From contig JAXMFT010000003.1 in assembly GCA_046347635.1 (NCBI GenBank), positions 248,001 through 312,000 of the forward strand: 64,000 bases of DNA, given 5' to 3'. Below are positions 34,193-42,253 of this stretch, piece after piece (within the stretch, counting starts at the first letter, position 1; the number at the start of each line of letters is the position of its first letter). This DNA comes from JAGVSZ01 sp019137045 (lineage in GTDB: Bacteria; Pseudomonadota; Gammaproteobacteria; Burkholderiales; SG8-39). The notes under the pieces were generated by a model that did no database searches, was not told the origin of the DNA, and saw only the letters and a program-made list of their open reading frames with translations. The position numbers were made by a program, and so were the translations under genes.

Positions 34193-35719
34193 CTAAGCGG
34201 CGTCCCGCACGAGGTGCCGGCAGCGCAGCAACTCGTAGTCGTTGCGCCGCTCGGGGACGCCGACCGGCAGCAGCACCGTGTGGCGGCCGTTGAGGTCGAA
34301 CGAGAAGCTCTGTCCGGGGGCGTGCACGCCGGCGCGCACCAGGAGCTGCATCTCGCCGTCGGGCGAACCGGGGTCGAGCAGGATGCCGGTCTCCGATCCC
34401 TCGCTCACGATGTGCCCGGTGTGCACGCGCAGCTCCACCGGCACCGCGCCGCGCGCGATCGTCTGGATCCCCACCGCCGCCTGCTGCAGCGAGGGGCGCG
34501 AGAGGCGGCGCACGACGCCGACGAGCCAGTTGTCGCCGCCTTCGGGCTGCATCGCGAGCAGGCAGCCGATGCGCAGCCAGTCCCCGCGCACCTGCGGCAC
34601 CAGCGCGCCGAAGCCGCCCACGCTCACGTTCTCCACGATCCAGCTCTCGTAGGTGCCCGCGTCGAAGGAGAGCGAGTCGCCGGGCGCGAGCACCTCGAGG
34701 ATGCCGTCGAAGCCCCAGGCGATGGTGAGGCGCGACTTGACCCGGTGGCGCGCGTGGCGGCGCTCCGGCAGCCTGGTCGACCAGCACGCTTCGAGGTGCT
34801 CGAGCACGCCGAGCGCGGCCTCCGCGGTCAGCGACTCGCCGACGCCGAGCATGGGCGGGTAGTCGCGCGTATTGCGGATCTGCTGCAGGAGCGCGACCAG
34901 GTCGGCGAACGCCGGACCGGCGCCGAAGAAGCGGATGCCGGGACTCGGCTGCGGCGCGCGCGCGATGCGCGCGGCCGGCTGGCCGGCGGTCAGGTCGATC
35001 CAGTAGGGGGTCTCGGGCTGGTGCTCGCGCGCGAGCAGGAACGTGGCCGTCGCGCCGGCGATCAGCTTCTCCGCCAGCTCGATCTCGTTGGGGAGCAGGC
35101 TGTCGGGCGAGCAGGCGCTCAGCATCGCCACGCGCAGGAACTCCTGCTCGGCGGTCGACTCGGCCGGCACGCCGGGGTAGACGGTCACCTTCGTGCGCGC
35201 GAACTTGCGCGCCTCGACGAGGGCGTAGACCCCGCCGATCATCGCCCAGACCCGCTCTTCCAGCGGGCCGTAGCGGAGATAGAGCCACTTGAGCTGCGTC
35301 GCGAGACAGCGCAGGGCGCGCACGGCGAGGAGCGGGACCGAGCCCTTGAGCGCATCGCCGCCCTTCGCGCCGGTGGCGTAAGCGTCGAGGCAGGTGACGT
35401 AGCCGAGGGCCGAGGCCTTCCAGAACGCGTGGATGACGCTCCAGTGCCGGTTTTCCTGCAGCTTGCCCTGGCGCGAGGCGCCGAGGTACTCGCGGGCGAG
35501 CTTGCGGGCGGGGAGCTGTCCCGCCTCGTCGATCAGCTGGACGAGCTGGGCGCGCGTCTCGGGCTTGAACGACGCTTCGGCCGTGACCGACTCGAGCCAG
35601 TGGGCGAGCTCCTCGAGCGCGGCGAGGGGCTCGGACGACAGCGCCGAAAGGAGGCGCTTGGCCTCCTTGAGATCCGCCATCGGATGGTCGGACCGCGTGC
35701 CGCTGAAGATCGCGATCAT
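34193..35719 (-). CDS. Large protein with a C-terminal PilZ-like domain (508 aa)
   Basis: No well-known family was recognised for the whole chain. The first 300 residues are mostly helical and uncharged in pattern, with no signal peptide or membrane segment. Toward the C-terminus there is a PilZ-like signature: an arginine cluster RRHARHRVKSR (about 320-330) with RxxxR spacing, then ENVSVGGFG (363-371), which matches the [D/N]xSxxG element of cyclic-di-GMP receptors. A ribosome site GAGGGGAG precedes the start. It could be an effector of the GGDEF-EAL protein at 25.7 kb. The PilZ call is from motif reading alone and the rest has no assigned function. Confidence 0.6.
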   Translation of the reverse strand: MIAIFSGTRSDHPMADLKEAKRLLSALSSEPLAALEELAHWLESVTAEASFKPETRAQLVQLIDEAGQLPARKLAREYLGASRQGKLQENRHWSVIHAFWKASALGYVTCLDAYATGAKGGDALKGSVPLLAVRALRCLATQLKWLYLRYGPLEERVWAMIGGVYALVEARKFARTKVTVYPGVPAESTAEQEFLRVAMLSACSPDSLLPNEIELAEKLIAGATATFLLAREHQPETPYWIDLTAGQPAARIARAPQPSPGIRFFGAGPAFADLVALLQQIRNTRDYPPMLGVGESLTAEAALGVLEHLEACWSTRLPERRHARHRVKSRLTIAWGFDGILEVLAPGDSLSFDAGTYESWIVENVSVGGFGALVPQVRGDWLRIGCLLAMQPEGGDNWLVGVVRRLSRPSLQQAAVGIQTIARGAVPVELRVHTGHIVSEGSETGILLDPGSPDGEMQLLVRAGVHAPGQSFSFDLNGRHTVLLPVGVPERRNDYELLRCRHLVRDAA

Positions 35720-36068
35720 GGCTCCCCTCGCCCGTGTCGAGTCGTTATTCCGGAAGGACTAGGTAGCAAGCGGCGCGCCAGCGGGGCGGAGGCGCGTGAA
35801 GTACGTCGCGGTCGGCGCCAGAACGCGCTCGAAGTTCGCGTCTGCGCGGGCCGTGGGTGGGCCCCGCACTCGCGGTGCTCCCGGACCGCGTCGCAGATCG
35901 ATCCGTCATCCGCACACACGCTCCCCGCCCCCTGGTCGGCGGGTATTCGTCTGCGTGAAGAATTTCGCGTCCTCCAGGGTCGCCGAGCCGGAGTTGCGGC
36001 GCGCACGTCGGGGATCCGACGGCGGGCCGCAGGATGCGCGCGCGTGTCGAATTTTTTTACGAATCTTC

Positions 36069-36111
36069 CTGACTCGAACGCATGACATCCGGCAACTTAC
36101 TGATTCGAATG
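36069..36111 (+). repeat. Two direct 12-base repeats upstream of the sigma-54 promoter
   Basis: CTGACTCGAACG (36069-36080) and CTGATTCGAATG (36100-36111) match at 10 of 12 positions. Their starts are 31 bases apart, close to three helical turns, so both would face the same side. The second contains the palindrome ATTCGAAT. They could be binding sites for an enhancer-binding protein. The rest of 35720-36246 contains no gene I can support. Confidence 0.4.
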
Positions 36112-36124
36112 AGACTGTCGTCGG

Positions 36125-36140
36125 CGGCGCAATTCTTGCA
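36125..36140 (+). promoter_or_regulatory. Sigma-54 promoter for the PEP-CTERM gene
   Basis: CGGCGCAATTCTTGCA fits the sigma-54 consensus TGGCAC-N5-TTGCA: GG at 36126-36127 and GC at 36138-36139 are separated by exactly 10 bases and the TTGCA box is complete. Transcription would start near 36151, giving a leader of about 96 bases. Several PEP-CTERM genes are known to be controlled by RpoN with the PrsK/PrsR system, which supports the call. Confidence 0.6.
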
Positions 36141-36187
36141 TCGGGGCCAATCGATCCCGAATTTGCGGTGCGGCAAGGTTAGGGTAG

Positions 36188-36202
36188 GTGTCGCCCCGAC
36201 AC
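36188..36202 (+). repeat. Perfect inverted repeat in the PEP-CTERM leader
   Basis: GTGTCG and CGACAC are separated by CCC, making a 6-base stem with a 3-base loop. It lies 45 bases before the start codon, downstream of the predicted transcription start. It could be an RNA hairpin or a protein site; no T-run follows, so it is not a terminator. Confidence 0.4.
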
Positions 36203-36246
36203 GGGACGGAGCGAGCTGGATCGAGTTCTTCAGGAGGAAGGTTCGT

Positions 36247-37272
36247 ATGCGAAAGGTTGCCAGTCTGGCCGTCACGGCCGCCGTGGTGCTAGGTACGGGC
36301 CTCGTTCCCGAGGCGCGGGCGGCTCTGATCACAATCACCAACGGCATCTACACGGCGCACATCGAGAACACTTCGGGCAGCTGGAACGCGGTGACAGGCG
36401 CGAGCCATCCGGTGGGGCCGGGCAGGAATCTCCTTTATTCCGGGACGATCGTGTCGACCAACTTCTCGTCCCTGCGCATCTTTGCGGATTCGGGCTCGCC
36501 CACGTACACCGCGAGCGGCTCTGGTGCAGGAGCGCTCAACTGGAACGGATTCGTAACTTCCGCGGCCCCGAGCACGACCTACGTCCCGGCGGGGCAGGGC
36601 TACCGAATGGACTGGAACATCTCCAGCAGAAATGTCGCGTTCAGCCAGGAGCTCGCCATTACCGGGACCACGTACGCGAACTCGGCCATCTACCATACCG
36701 TGACCGTCACCAACAACAACGCGAACTCGATCCTGATCGGGTGGCGGAACCTCTACGACTGGCAGGTCAACGATCCAGTGTTCGACGACGGCCCCAGCAA
36801 CGCGATCGAGATCGGCGGCGTCGCCTCCGTCCCGACGACCACGACCGAGTTCGCCTACACGCCGGTCGCGGGATCCTACGCGCGGGTGGCGGCAGCCCCG
36901 CCGCCCGCGGGAGGGGCGACCTACGAACCCTTGCTCGGGCTCGGCTACGACCCCGGTTTCATCGCCGCGCTGCCCGTCACGCTCCCGACGGAGTACGACT
37001 TCGCGAGCTGGCCGGATTCCGTCGGAACGGCCTTCGACTACACGACCAGCGGACAGAACGTGACGAGCGACAGCGCCGGATTGAGCTGGTTCGGTCGCGA
37101 CGCGAATTCGGCGATCGCGATCGGCGCCGGACAGACGGTGCGCTTCACGCAGACCATTTATGCGGTGCCGCCTGGGCAGCAGCCTGGGCAGCAGGTGCCC
37201 GAACCGTCGCTGATCGCACTGCTGGCCATGGGGCTCGCTGGACTGGGGCTCGCGCGGTCCTTGCGGCGCTGA
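36247..37272 (+). CDS. PEP-CTERM sorting-domain protein (341 aa)
   Basis: An exported protein. A signal peptide of about 25 residues ends at EARAA. The mature body is rich in Thr, Ser, Asn and Tyr and contains no catalytic motif I can identify. The C-terminus is a classic PEP-CTERM signal: VPEPSLIALLAMG, then a hydrophobic stretch and the basic tail LARSLRR. Such proteins are cut by exosortase (EpsH) and are tied to exopolysaccharide or biofilm formation in Gram-negative bacteria. A strong AGGAGGAA ribosome site precedes the ATG. The gene stands alone between a sigma-54 promoter and a terminator. No exosortase is in the window. Confidence 0.9.
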   Translation: MRKVASLAVTAAVVLGTGLVPEARAALITITNGIYTAHIENTSGSWNAVTGASHPVGPGRNLLYSGTIVSTNFSSLRIFADSGSPTYTASGSGAGALNWNGFVTSAAPSTTYVPAGQGYRMDWNISSRNVAFSQELAITGTTYANSAIYHTVTVTNNNANSILIGWRNLYDWQVNDPVFDDGPSNAIEIGGVASVPTTTTEFAYTPVAGSYARVAAAPPPAGGATYEPLLGLGYDPGFIAALPVTLPTEYDFASWPDSVGTAFDYTTSGQNVTSDSAGLSWFGRDANSAIAIGAGQTVRFTQTIYAVPPGQQPGQQVPEPSLIALLAMGLAGLGLARSLRR

Positions 37273-37300
37273 CGCGCCTATCGCCTCCCGGCGCTCGGGA

Positions 37301-37331
37301 GAAAAGCGGCGGCCCATGGGCCGCCGTTTTC
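37301..37331 (+). terminator. Rho-independent terminator after the PEP-CTERM gene
   Basis: A perfect 20-base palindrome (37307-37326, centre CCCATGGG) is followed by TTTTC and preceded by GAAAA. It ends the PEP-CTERM transcription unit 35 bases after the stop, and could work in both directions. Confidence 0.85.
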
Positions 37332-37683
37332 ATTGGCGCTCGCGCGCGGGCTCGAAGCACCGGCCCCTGATCACGAATCGCGCGCCGCATTGCGCCAACG
37401 GCTTGATTCACATGATCATCGGCCCGAGACTTGTGAAAAACTAGCGCCTCGACCCCCGGCCCGAGCGCTACCGGTAGCAGTCAAGCTCGCAGAGATGCGA
37501 AACCATCGCCGCCGTGTTCGCCACACACGCGGTGCAATCGAATGGCCTCTCGCATTGCGTCGCGGTTGTCGGTTCGAGAAGCTGCGTTCACGCTGCGCAT
37601 CGTCGTAGCCACGGCTCGGATGCCGGTGCAAGCTGCGTGGACGCAGCGTTGGCGCAGCGCAAGTCAGCCATGCCCCTCCCGCA
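37332..37683. other. 352-base stretch with no recognisable gene
   Basis: Between the terminator and the antitoxin gene. Short open frames exist on both strands but none has a ribosome site, codon bias or family resemblance. A tRNA or other structured RNA was looked for and not found. Confidence 0.5.
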
Positions 37684-38019
37684 TCAGGCCTTCACGCGAT
37701 CCTCGCGAAAGGGCTTCAAACGCACCACCTCTTTGCCAGCGGGACGGTTGGGAAAGCGCGCAACCAGCTCCAACTCGCCCCCGAGCGCTTCGATGTACGC
37801 GGCAATCGTGCTGAGGTGGGGATCGGAGCGGGTTTCGGTCTTGGAGACGTTTGCCTGTGTCACACCGAGGAGCTTGGCCAGCTCCTCTTGCGACACATCG
37901 AGGGCCTTGCGTAGCTCGGCAAGCGCCATCTCGGCGATCATCGCATCGGTCCGAGCGCGGGCGCGGGTACGCGCCCCCGGCGACATCTTCTTGCGCAGAA
38001 CCTCGAACTTCTCAGCCAT
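37684..38019 (-). CDS. XRE-family antitoxin of a HigBA-like module (111 aa)
   Basis: A helix-turn-helix protein: ALAELRKALDVSQEELAKLLGVTQANVSKTE (about 32-62) is a standard XRE DNA-binding domain. The order toxin-then-antitoxin, with the antitoxin start overlapping the toxin stop by 8 bases, is that of HigBA modules. It probably neutralises the toxin and represses the shared promoter at 38388-38416. Because the toxin gene upstream is frameshifted, the antitoxin may now be an orphan. The gene is intact with normal length. Confidence 0.85.
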   Translation of the reverse strand: MAEKFEVLRKKMSPGARTRARARTDAMIAEMALAELRKALDVSQEELAKLLGVTQANVSKTETRSDPHLSTIAAYIEALGGELELVARFPNRPAGKEVVRLKPFREDRVKA

Positions 38020-38376
38020 CTGTCAATCCCTCTTTGCGCAACGTGTCCAGGTGAGCGTCGTAGAGCCGGTCCGCGATGGACACGAACTCCTCGTACCACC
38101 GGTCATTGCCGGTCTTGTCCCCGCCGATCAGCAGGATCGCGGTGCGTCGCGGGTCGAACGCATACAGCACCCGCAACGGCCGTCCCTTGTGCTGTACCCG
38201 CAATTCCCGCATGTGCCCGTGTCGCGAAGTGCTGATGCCCGAACTGTGGGGAAAGCGAAGGTCCGCCCCCAGGCGCTCGAGCAGCCCGACGCTGGCCGCG
38301 ACTGACTCCTGCTCGCCTCGGAAAGCCCCTGCCACCACGCCTCGAACTCGTCGGTGAACTCGACTTCCCACTTCAT
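38012..38376 (-). pseudogene. HigB/RelE-type toxin gene, frameshifted
   Basis: The reading frame starts at ATG 38376 with MKWEVEFTDEFEAWWQGLSEA, the usual start of phage-Gp49/HigB-type mRNA interferases. Near 38311-38320 (TCGCC) the frame is lost: the expected continuation EQESVAASVGLLERLG and the rest of the toxin (LRVLYAFDPRRTAILLIGGDK, NDRWYEE) appear in the other frame and end at 38012. Adding one base (GCGAG to GCGGAG on the coding strand) restores a single 122-residue frame. A sequencing or assembly error in this G/C-rich spot would produce the same picture. If real, the toxin is dead while its antitoxin is intact. Confidence 0.75.
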
Positions 38377-38387
38377 AACTCGGAAGG

Positions 38388-38416
38388 AATATAACCCTCA
38401 GAGAATAACAAGTCAA
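38388..38416 (-). promoter_or_regulatory. Strong sigma-70 promoter of the toxin-antitoxin locus
   Basis: On the minus strand TTGACT (38416-38411) is followed after 17 bases by TATATT (38393-38388); each box differs from consensus by one base. The -10 box is 12 bases from the toxin start, so transcription begins only a few bases before the ATG. Confidence 0.75.
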
Positions 38417-38582
38417 CGGCCACGGCAGGGCGATTGCCCTGCTCGACCAGCGACCGGCGCACGCCCCGCCGGCACTGCCTGCGCAGCGTGCAGCGCGTGA
38501 AGCCGAATGAACAGCCGGAATTGGGAAGAACGCGCCGGGATTGGGAAGTCCCGGCGGACACGGCGCGCCAACTCGTTGATTT

Positions 38583-38658
<76 letters not shown>

Positions 38659-38702
38659 AGCACGCCGACGCGCAGAAATCGCCGGCGCAAAAGGCGGCGC
38701 GG

Positions 38703-38711
38703 ATTATAGCA
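38703..38711 (-). promoter_or_regulatory. Extended -10 promoter of tRNA-Thr
   Basis: On the minus strand TGC-TATAAT (38711-38703) is a perfect -10 with the TGn extension. The -35 region is poor. The start would be about 38 bases upstream of the mature tRNA. It lies just past the Fur gene stop at 38723. Confidence 0.55.
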
Positions 38712-38722
38712 GCGCGAACGCG

Positions 38723-39145
38723 CTACGACGCCGCGGGACGCGTCCGGATGATGATGTCCACGCCGTCGGTCACCGTTCCCGGCGGCGGCGGCGGCAGGTT
38801 CTCCACGCGCACCGCGTCGGCCGGGATGTCGGTCAGCCGCCCCGACACGACGTCGTAGAAATGGTGGTGCGGCGCGGTGTTCGGGTCGTAGAACACGCGG
38901 CTCGGGTCGACCACGAGCTCGCGCACGATCCCCTTCTCCAGGAACAGGCGCAGCGTGTTGTACACGGTCGCCTTCGAGGCCTCGGCGTGGCGCGCGTTGA
39001 CGCGCGCGAGGATCTGATCGGCCGAGAGGTGCTCGCACCGCTCGAAGAGCACGTACGCGATCTCGATGCGCTGATGCGTTGGCGAAACGCCGTGGCCCCG
39101 CAGCAGGGCGGCGACCGACTCGCGCGTAATCGGCTGATGCAGCAT
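38723..39145 (-). CDS. Fur-family transcriptional regulator (140 aa)
   Basis: The winged-helix region reads VSPTHQRIEIAYVLFERCEHLSADQIL, then ASKATVYNTLRLFLEKGIV, the recognition helix typical of Fur/PerR/Zur proteins. The metal-sensing part contains the histidine cluster TAPHHHFYDV (about 90-99). The only cysteine is Cys37, so the CxxC structural-zinc motifs of classical Fur are absent, a trait shared with Irr-like and some PerR-like members. It could sense iron, haem or peroxide. No metal-transport gene is adjacent to reveal its regulon. Confidence 0.85.
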   Translation of the reverse strand: MLHQPITRESVAALLRGHGVSPTHQRIEIAYVLFERCEHLSADQILARVNARHAEASKATVYNTLRLFLEKGIVRELVVDPSRVFYDPNTAPHHHFYDVVSGRLTDIPADAVRVENLPPPPPGTVTDGVDIIIRTRPAAS

Positions 39146-39336
39146 GGAATCCAGTCTATCGCACCGCTTGAACTCTGTCTAATTCGGTCCGGGCTCCCCC
39201 CGCTTCGGCGCCGCACGCACCGGCCTCGCACCCGGTCGCCACGCCGCGTCAGGCCGCCCTGCCGTGACTTTGTTCCGCTCGCTTGAACCGCCCGGCGCCG
39301 CTCGTCGCGGGGATCTGCCCGACCGTCGGCCACCCT

Positions 39337-39365
39337 TTGAGGCGCCTAGCGCGTCTGCCTACCAT
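39337..39365 (+). promoter_or_regulatory. Candidate sigma-70 promoter of the pilin operon
   Basis: TTGAGG (39337-39342) and TACCAT (39360-39365) are separated by 17 bases; four of six bases match consensus in each box. The pilE-like gene begins 26 bases after the -10 box. Assigned by eye only. Confidence 0.4.
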
Positions 39366-39391
39366 GAGCCCACTTCGCTAGGGAGCTCGTC

Positions 39392-39835
39392 ATGCGCAGA
39401 CTCGCCGGATTCTCGTTGATCGAACTCATGATCGCGGTCGCGGTCATGGGGATTCTCGCCGCCGTCGCGTATCCCGCGTACACCGACTACATCCGGCGCG
39501 GCAAGGTCGCCGAGGCGCTGTCCATCCTCGCCGATTCGCGCACGAAGATGGAGCAGTACTTTCTGGACAACCGGACCTACCTCAACTCCGACGCGGCGAA
39601 CATGCCCTGTAACGCGACGGTGATCAACGCCTCGGCCAAGCACTTCACGTTCGCGTGCAGCAACCTCGGCGCCGGGACCTACACCGTCACCGCCACCGGC
39701 GCGGCCGGCCAGGGCATGGTCGGGTTCACCTACACGATCGACCAGGCGAACGTCCGCACCACCTCGATCACCGGCGTGAGCGGCTGGAACGCCACCGCCA
39801 ACTGCTGGGTGCGCAACAAGGGGGGCATATGCTGA
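39392..39835 (+). CDS. pilE: PilE-type minor pilin (147 aa)
   Basis: A type IV prepilin: a very short leader (RRLAG) is cut by PilD before FSLIELM, with the conserved glutamate at position +5, followed by a long hydrophobic helix (IAVAVMGILAAVAYPAYTDYIRR). Cysteines in the C-terminal half (about residues 69, 88, 141, 147) would form disulfides as in PilE minor pilins. It stands first in the operon; in Pseudomonas and many betaproteobacteria pilE is last, after pilY1, so the order differs. AGGGAG is the ribosome site. The stop overlaps the next gene by 7 bases. Confidence 0.88.
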   Translation: MRRLAGFSLIELMIAVAVMGILAAVAYPAYTDYIRRGKVAEALSILADSRTKMEQYFLDNRTYLNSDAANMPCNATVINASAKHFTFACSNLGAGTYTVTATGAAGQGMVGFTYTIDQANVRTTSITGVSGWNATANCWVRNKGGIC

Positions 39836-40458
39836 GCGCGCGCCCCCGCGGCTTCACCGTCATCGAGCTGATGATCGGGGTGGCGCTGTTCGCGCTGCTG
39901 ATGACGCTCGCCTTCCCGTCGTTCGTCGCGATGATGAACAACGCCCGCCTGCGCGAGGCCGGCTCCTCGATCATGGCCGGCCTCCAGTCGGCGCGCACCG
40001 AGGCGCTGCGGCGCAACCAGACGGTCGAGTTCGCCCTGACCGCGGACGCGGTCACCGACGGCAGCGACATCGGCGTCACCGCGAACGGCACCGGACCGAC
40101 CTGGGTGGTGCGCGCGCTCGACACGCTCGGCGCGCCGACCGGCACGCTGGTCGATTTCCGGGCCGGCCTGGAAGGCAGCAACCAGACCGATCCGGCGGCG
40201 CTCTACGCGCGCATCGCCACCGCCAGCCTGCCGGCGAGCGGCACGATCCGGTTCGACTCCCTCGGGCGCACGAACGTCACCGCGGCCAACGGTGCGACGT
40301 TCGACGTCACGCCGGCCGACGCCAACCAGTGCCGCGCACAGGGCGGCGACATGCGCTGCGTGCGCGTGGTCGTGACCGCGAGCGGCCGCGTGCGCATGTG
40401 CGACCCGAGCGTCGACGCGGTGGCCAATCCCAACGACACGCGAGCCTGCACGCCATGA
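39829..40458 (+). CDS. FimT/FimU (GspH-type) minor pilin (209 aa)
   Basis: A prepilin with leader MLSARPRG and mature start FTVIELMIGVALFALLMTLAFP. The body contains the GspH/FimT domain, recognised from the segment LREAGSSIMAGLQSARTEALRRN near residues 41-62. It belongs to the minor-pilin complex that primes assembly of type IV pili with PilV, PilW, PilX and PilY1. The ATG start overlaps the pilE stop and its own stop overlaps the pilV start (ATGA), so the genes are tightly coupled. FimT and FimU cannot be told apart from sequence alone. Confidence 0.88.
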   Translation: MLSARPRGFTVIELMIGVALFALLMTLAFPSFVAMMNNARLREAGSSIMAGLQSARTEALRRNQTVEFALTADAVTDGSDIGVTANGTGPTWVVRALDTLGAPTGTLVDFRAGLEGSNQTDPAALYARIATASLPASGTIRFDSLGRTNVTAANGATFDVTPADANQCRAQGGDMRCVRVVVTASGRVRMCDPSVDAVANPNDTRACTP

Positions 40459-40952
40459 CCGCCACCAGAGTTCGTCAGTCGGGCATCGCCCTGCTCGAGG
40501 CGCTGATCGGGATCCTGCTCTTCTCGCTCGGGATCCTCGCGATGGTCGCGATGCAGGCCGCCTCGGTCAACGCCGTGGCGGACGCCCAGTACCGGATCGA
40601 GGCGGTGAACGCCACCAACCAGCTGCTCGCGCAGATGTGGACGGCGGTGGACCGCAGCAGCGCCGGCGCGACGCAGAACTCGCTGCTGAGCTTCGAGCAC
40701 CAGACCTCCGGCGCCCCGAACGAGTGCAACTTCAGCGGCAACCCGGCGAACGCCGGCGTCGTCACCAACTGGCTCGCCCACCTGAACAGCGGCGGGCCGA
40801 GCGGCGCGCCCCTCCTGCCCGGCGCCACGCCGGCGATGCAGCAGATCGAGGTGGACACCGGCGCCTCCAACCGGGTGACGATCACGCTGTGCTGGCAGGC
40901 GCCCAACGACACCACCCCGCGGCGCCACACGGTCGTCGCTTACATCCATTAG
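40455..40952 (+). CDS. pilV: Type IV pilus minor pilin PilV (165 aa)
   Basis: The prepilin leader MTATRVRQSG is followed by IALLEALIGILLFSLGILAMVAMQ. Isoleucine replaces the usual phenylalanine at +1, while the +5 glutamate is kept, which is common in PilV. Two cysteines lie in the periplasmic part. With PilW and PilX it forms the initiation complex at the pilus tip carrying PilY1. The stop is followed by 20 bases before pilW. Confidence 0.88.
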   Translation: MTATRVRQSGIALLEALIGILLFSLGILAMVAMQAASVNAVADAQYRIEAVNATNQLLAQMWTAVDRSSAGATQNSLLSFEHQTSGAPNECNFSGNPANAGVVTNWLAHLNSGGPSGAPLLPGATPAMQQIEVDTGASNRVTITLCWQAPNDTTPRRHTVVAYIH

Positions 40953-40972
40953 CGCCGCGCGGAGCCAAGGCA

Positions 40973-42253
40973 ATGTCGACACTCGAGACGAAACGCCTGG
41001 CGCCCCGCGGGGAGCGCGGCATGAGCCTGATCGAGATCCTGGTCGGGGTCGTGATCGGCCTGCTCGGCATCCTCGTGATCTTCCAGGTGCTCTCGGTCAC
41101 CGAGGAGCGCAAGCGCACCACGGTGCACGGCAGCGACGCCCAGAGCGCGGGGGCGATCGCCCTCTACCAGCTCCAGCGCGACGTGCAGCGCGCCGGGTAC
41201 GGGCTCGGCACCGCCCACACGAAGATACTCGGCTGCCTCGTGCGCGCCTGGGACGCGACCCCGCCCGGCCGCTCGCTCGACTTCCGGCTCTACCCGGCGG
41301 AGATCGTGCAGGGCGCCGCGGGTGCGCCGGACACGATCCGCGTGCTGATCGGCAGCTCGGACCAGTACGTGAGCGACGTGCGGTCGTGGACCGCGAGCGG
41401 CGCGACGGCGAAGTCGATGACCGGCAGCCGCGCCGGCTTCGACTACGGGGACCTCCTCGTGCTCTCGGACGATCCGGCGGCGGGGGCGAACGCCATGGTC
41501 GCCCAGCTGCCGTGCGCGATGATCCAGGTGACCGACCGCCCGGCGGCGCAGCCGTTCAACGTCGGCCACAACCTGAGCTACACCCTCACGCCGCCGGACA
41601 CCCTCTCCCCGGCGGCCACCAGCGCGCCGCGCTTCAACAAGGACGCGACCTGGCCCGCCAGCGCGCCCTTCGCGCCCACCAAGGGGTTCGTGCTCAACCT
41701 CGGCAAGCAGCCGCGCCGCTTCGAGTACCGCGTCACGCTGCCGGGCGAGGCGAACCCGAACCGCCTGGTCGCGACCGAGTGGTTCTTCAACGCCTCGCCG
41801 GGCGAGGTGGCCGACTCGATCGTCAACCTCCAGGCCGAGTACGGGATCGACCTCAACAACGACCAGGTCATCGCGGCGAACGAGTGGACCGAGACGGCGC
41901 CCGACAACAACCTGATCCCGACGCCCAACCCGCTCAACGACCGCATGGCGTGCGGCGACACCCCGTCGCGCAGCTGGCGCTGCGTGCTCGCGATCCGCGT
42001 CGCCCTGCTGGCGCGCAGCGCGCACTGGGACAAGTCGGCGTGCAGCCCCAACCCGCAGCGCACGAGCGGCGCGTCCGGCGCGCTCGCGCTCGTCAACTTC
42101 ACCATGACCAACGTCGACGGCACCGCGCCGAGCGGCGCCGAGGCGGCGTGCACCGAGAACCCGCCCAGCCCGAACAACTGGCGGCGCTACCGCTACAGCG
42201 TGTACGAGACGGTCATTCCGCTGCGGAACATGCTCTGGGGAACTGCACCATGA
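40973..42253 (+). CDS. pilW: Type IV pilus minor pilin PilW (426 aa)
   Basis: The leader ends at RGERG before MSLIEILVGVVIGLLGILVIFQVL; methionine at +1 and glutamate at +5 fit the PilW group. The large periplasmic domain is consistent with PilW, as the family is the longest minor pilin. The segment LYQLQRDVQRAGYGLGT just after the helix is typical. Cysteines near residues 85, 184, 326 and 335 may form disulfides. The stop overlaps the pilX start by 4 bases (ATGA). Confidence 0.88.
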   Translation: MSTLETKRLAPRGERGMSLIEILVGVVIGLLGILVIFQVLSVTEERKRTTVHGSDAQSAGAIALYQLQRDVQRAGYGLGTAHTKILGCLVRAWDATPPGRSLDFRLYPAEIVQGAAGAPDTIRVLIGSSDQYVSDVRSWTASGATAKSMTGSRAGFDYGDLLVLSDDPAAGANAMVAQLPCAMIQVTDRPAAQPFNVGHNLSYTLTPPDTLSPAATSAPRFNKDATWPASAPFAPTKGFVLNLGKQPRRFEYRVTLPGEANPNRLVATEWFFNASPGEVADSIVNLQAEYGIDLNNDQVIAANEWTETAPDNNLIPTPNPLNDRMACGDTPSRSWRCVLAIRVALLARSAHWDKSACSPNPQRTSGASGALALVNFTMTNVDGTAPSGAEAACTENPPSPNNWRRYRYSVYETVIPLRNMLWGTAP

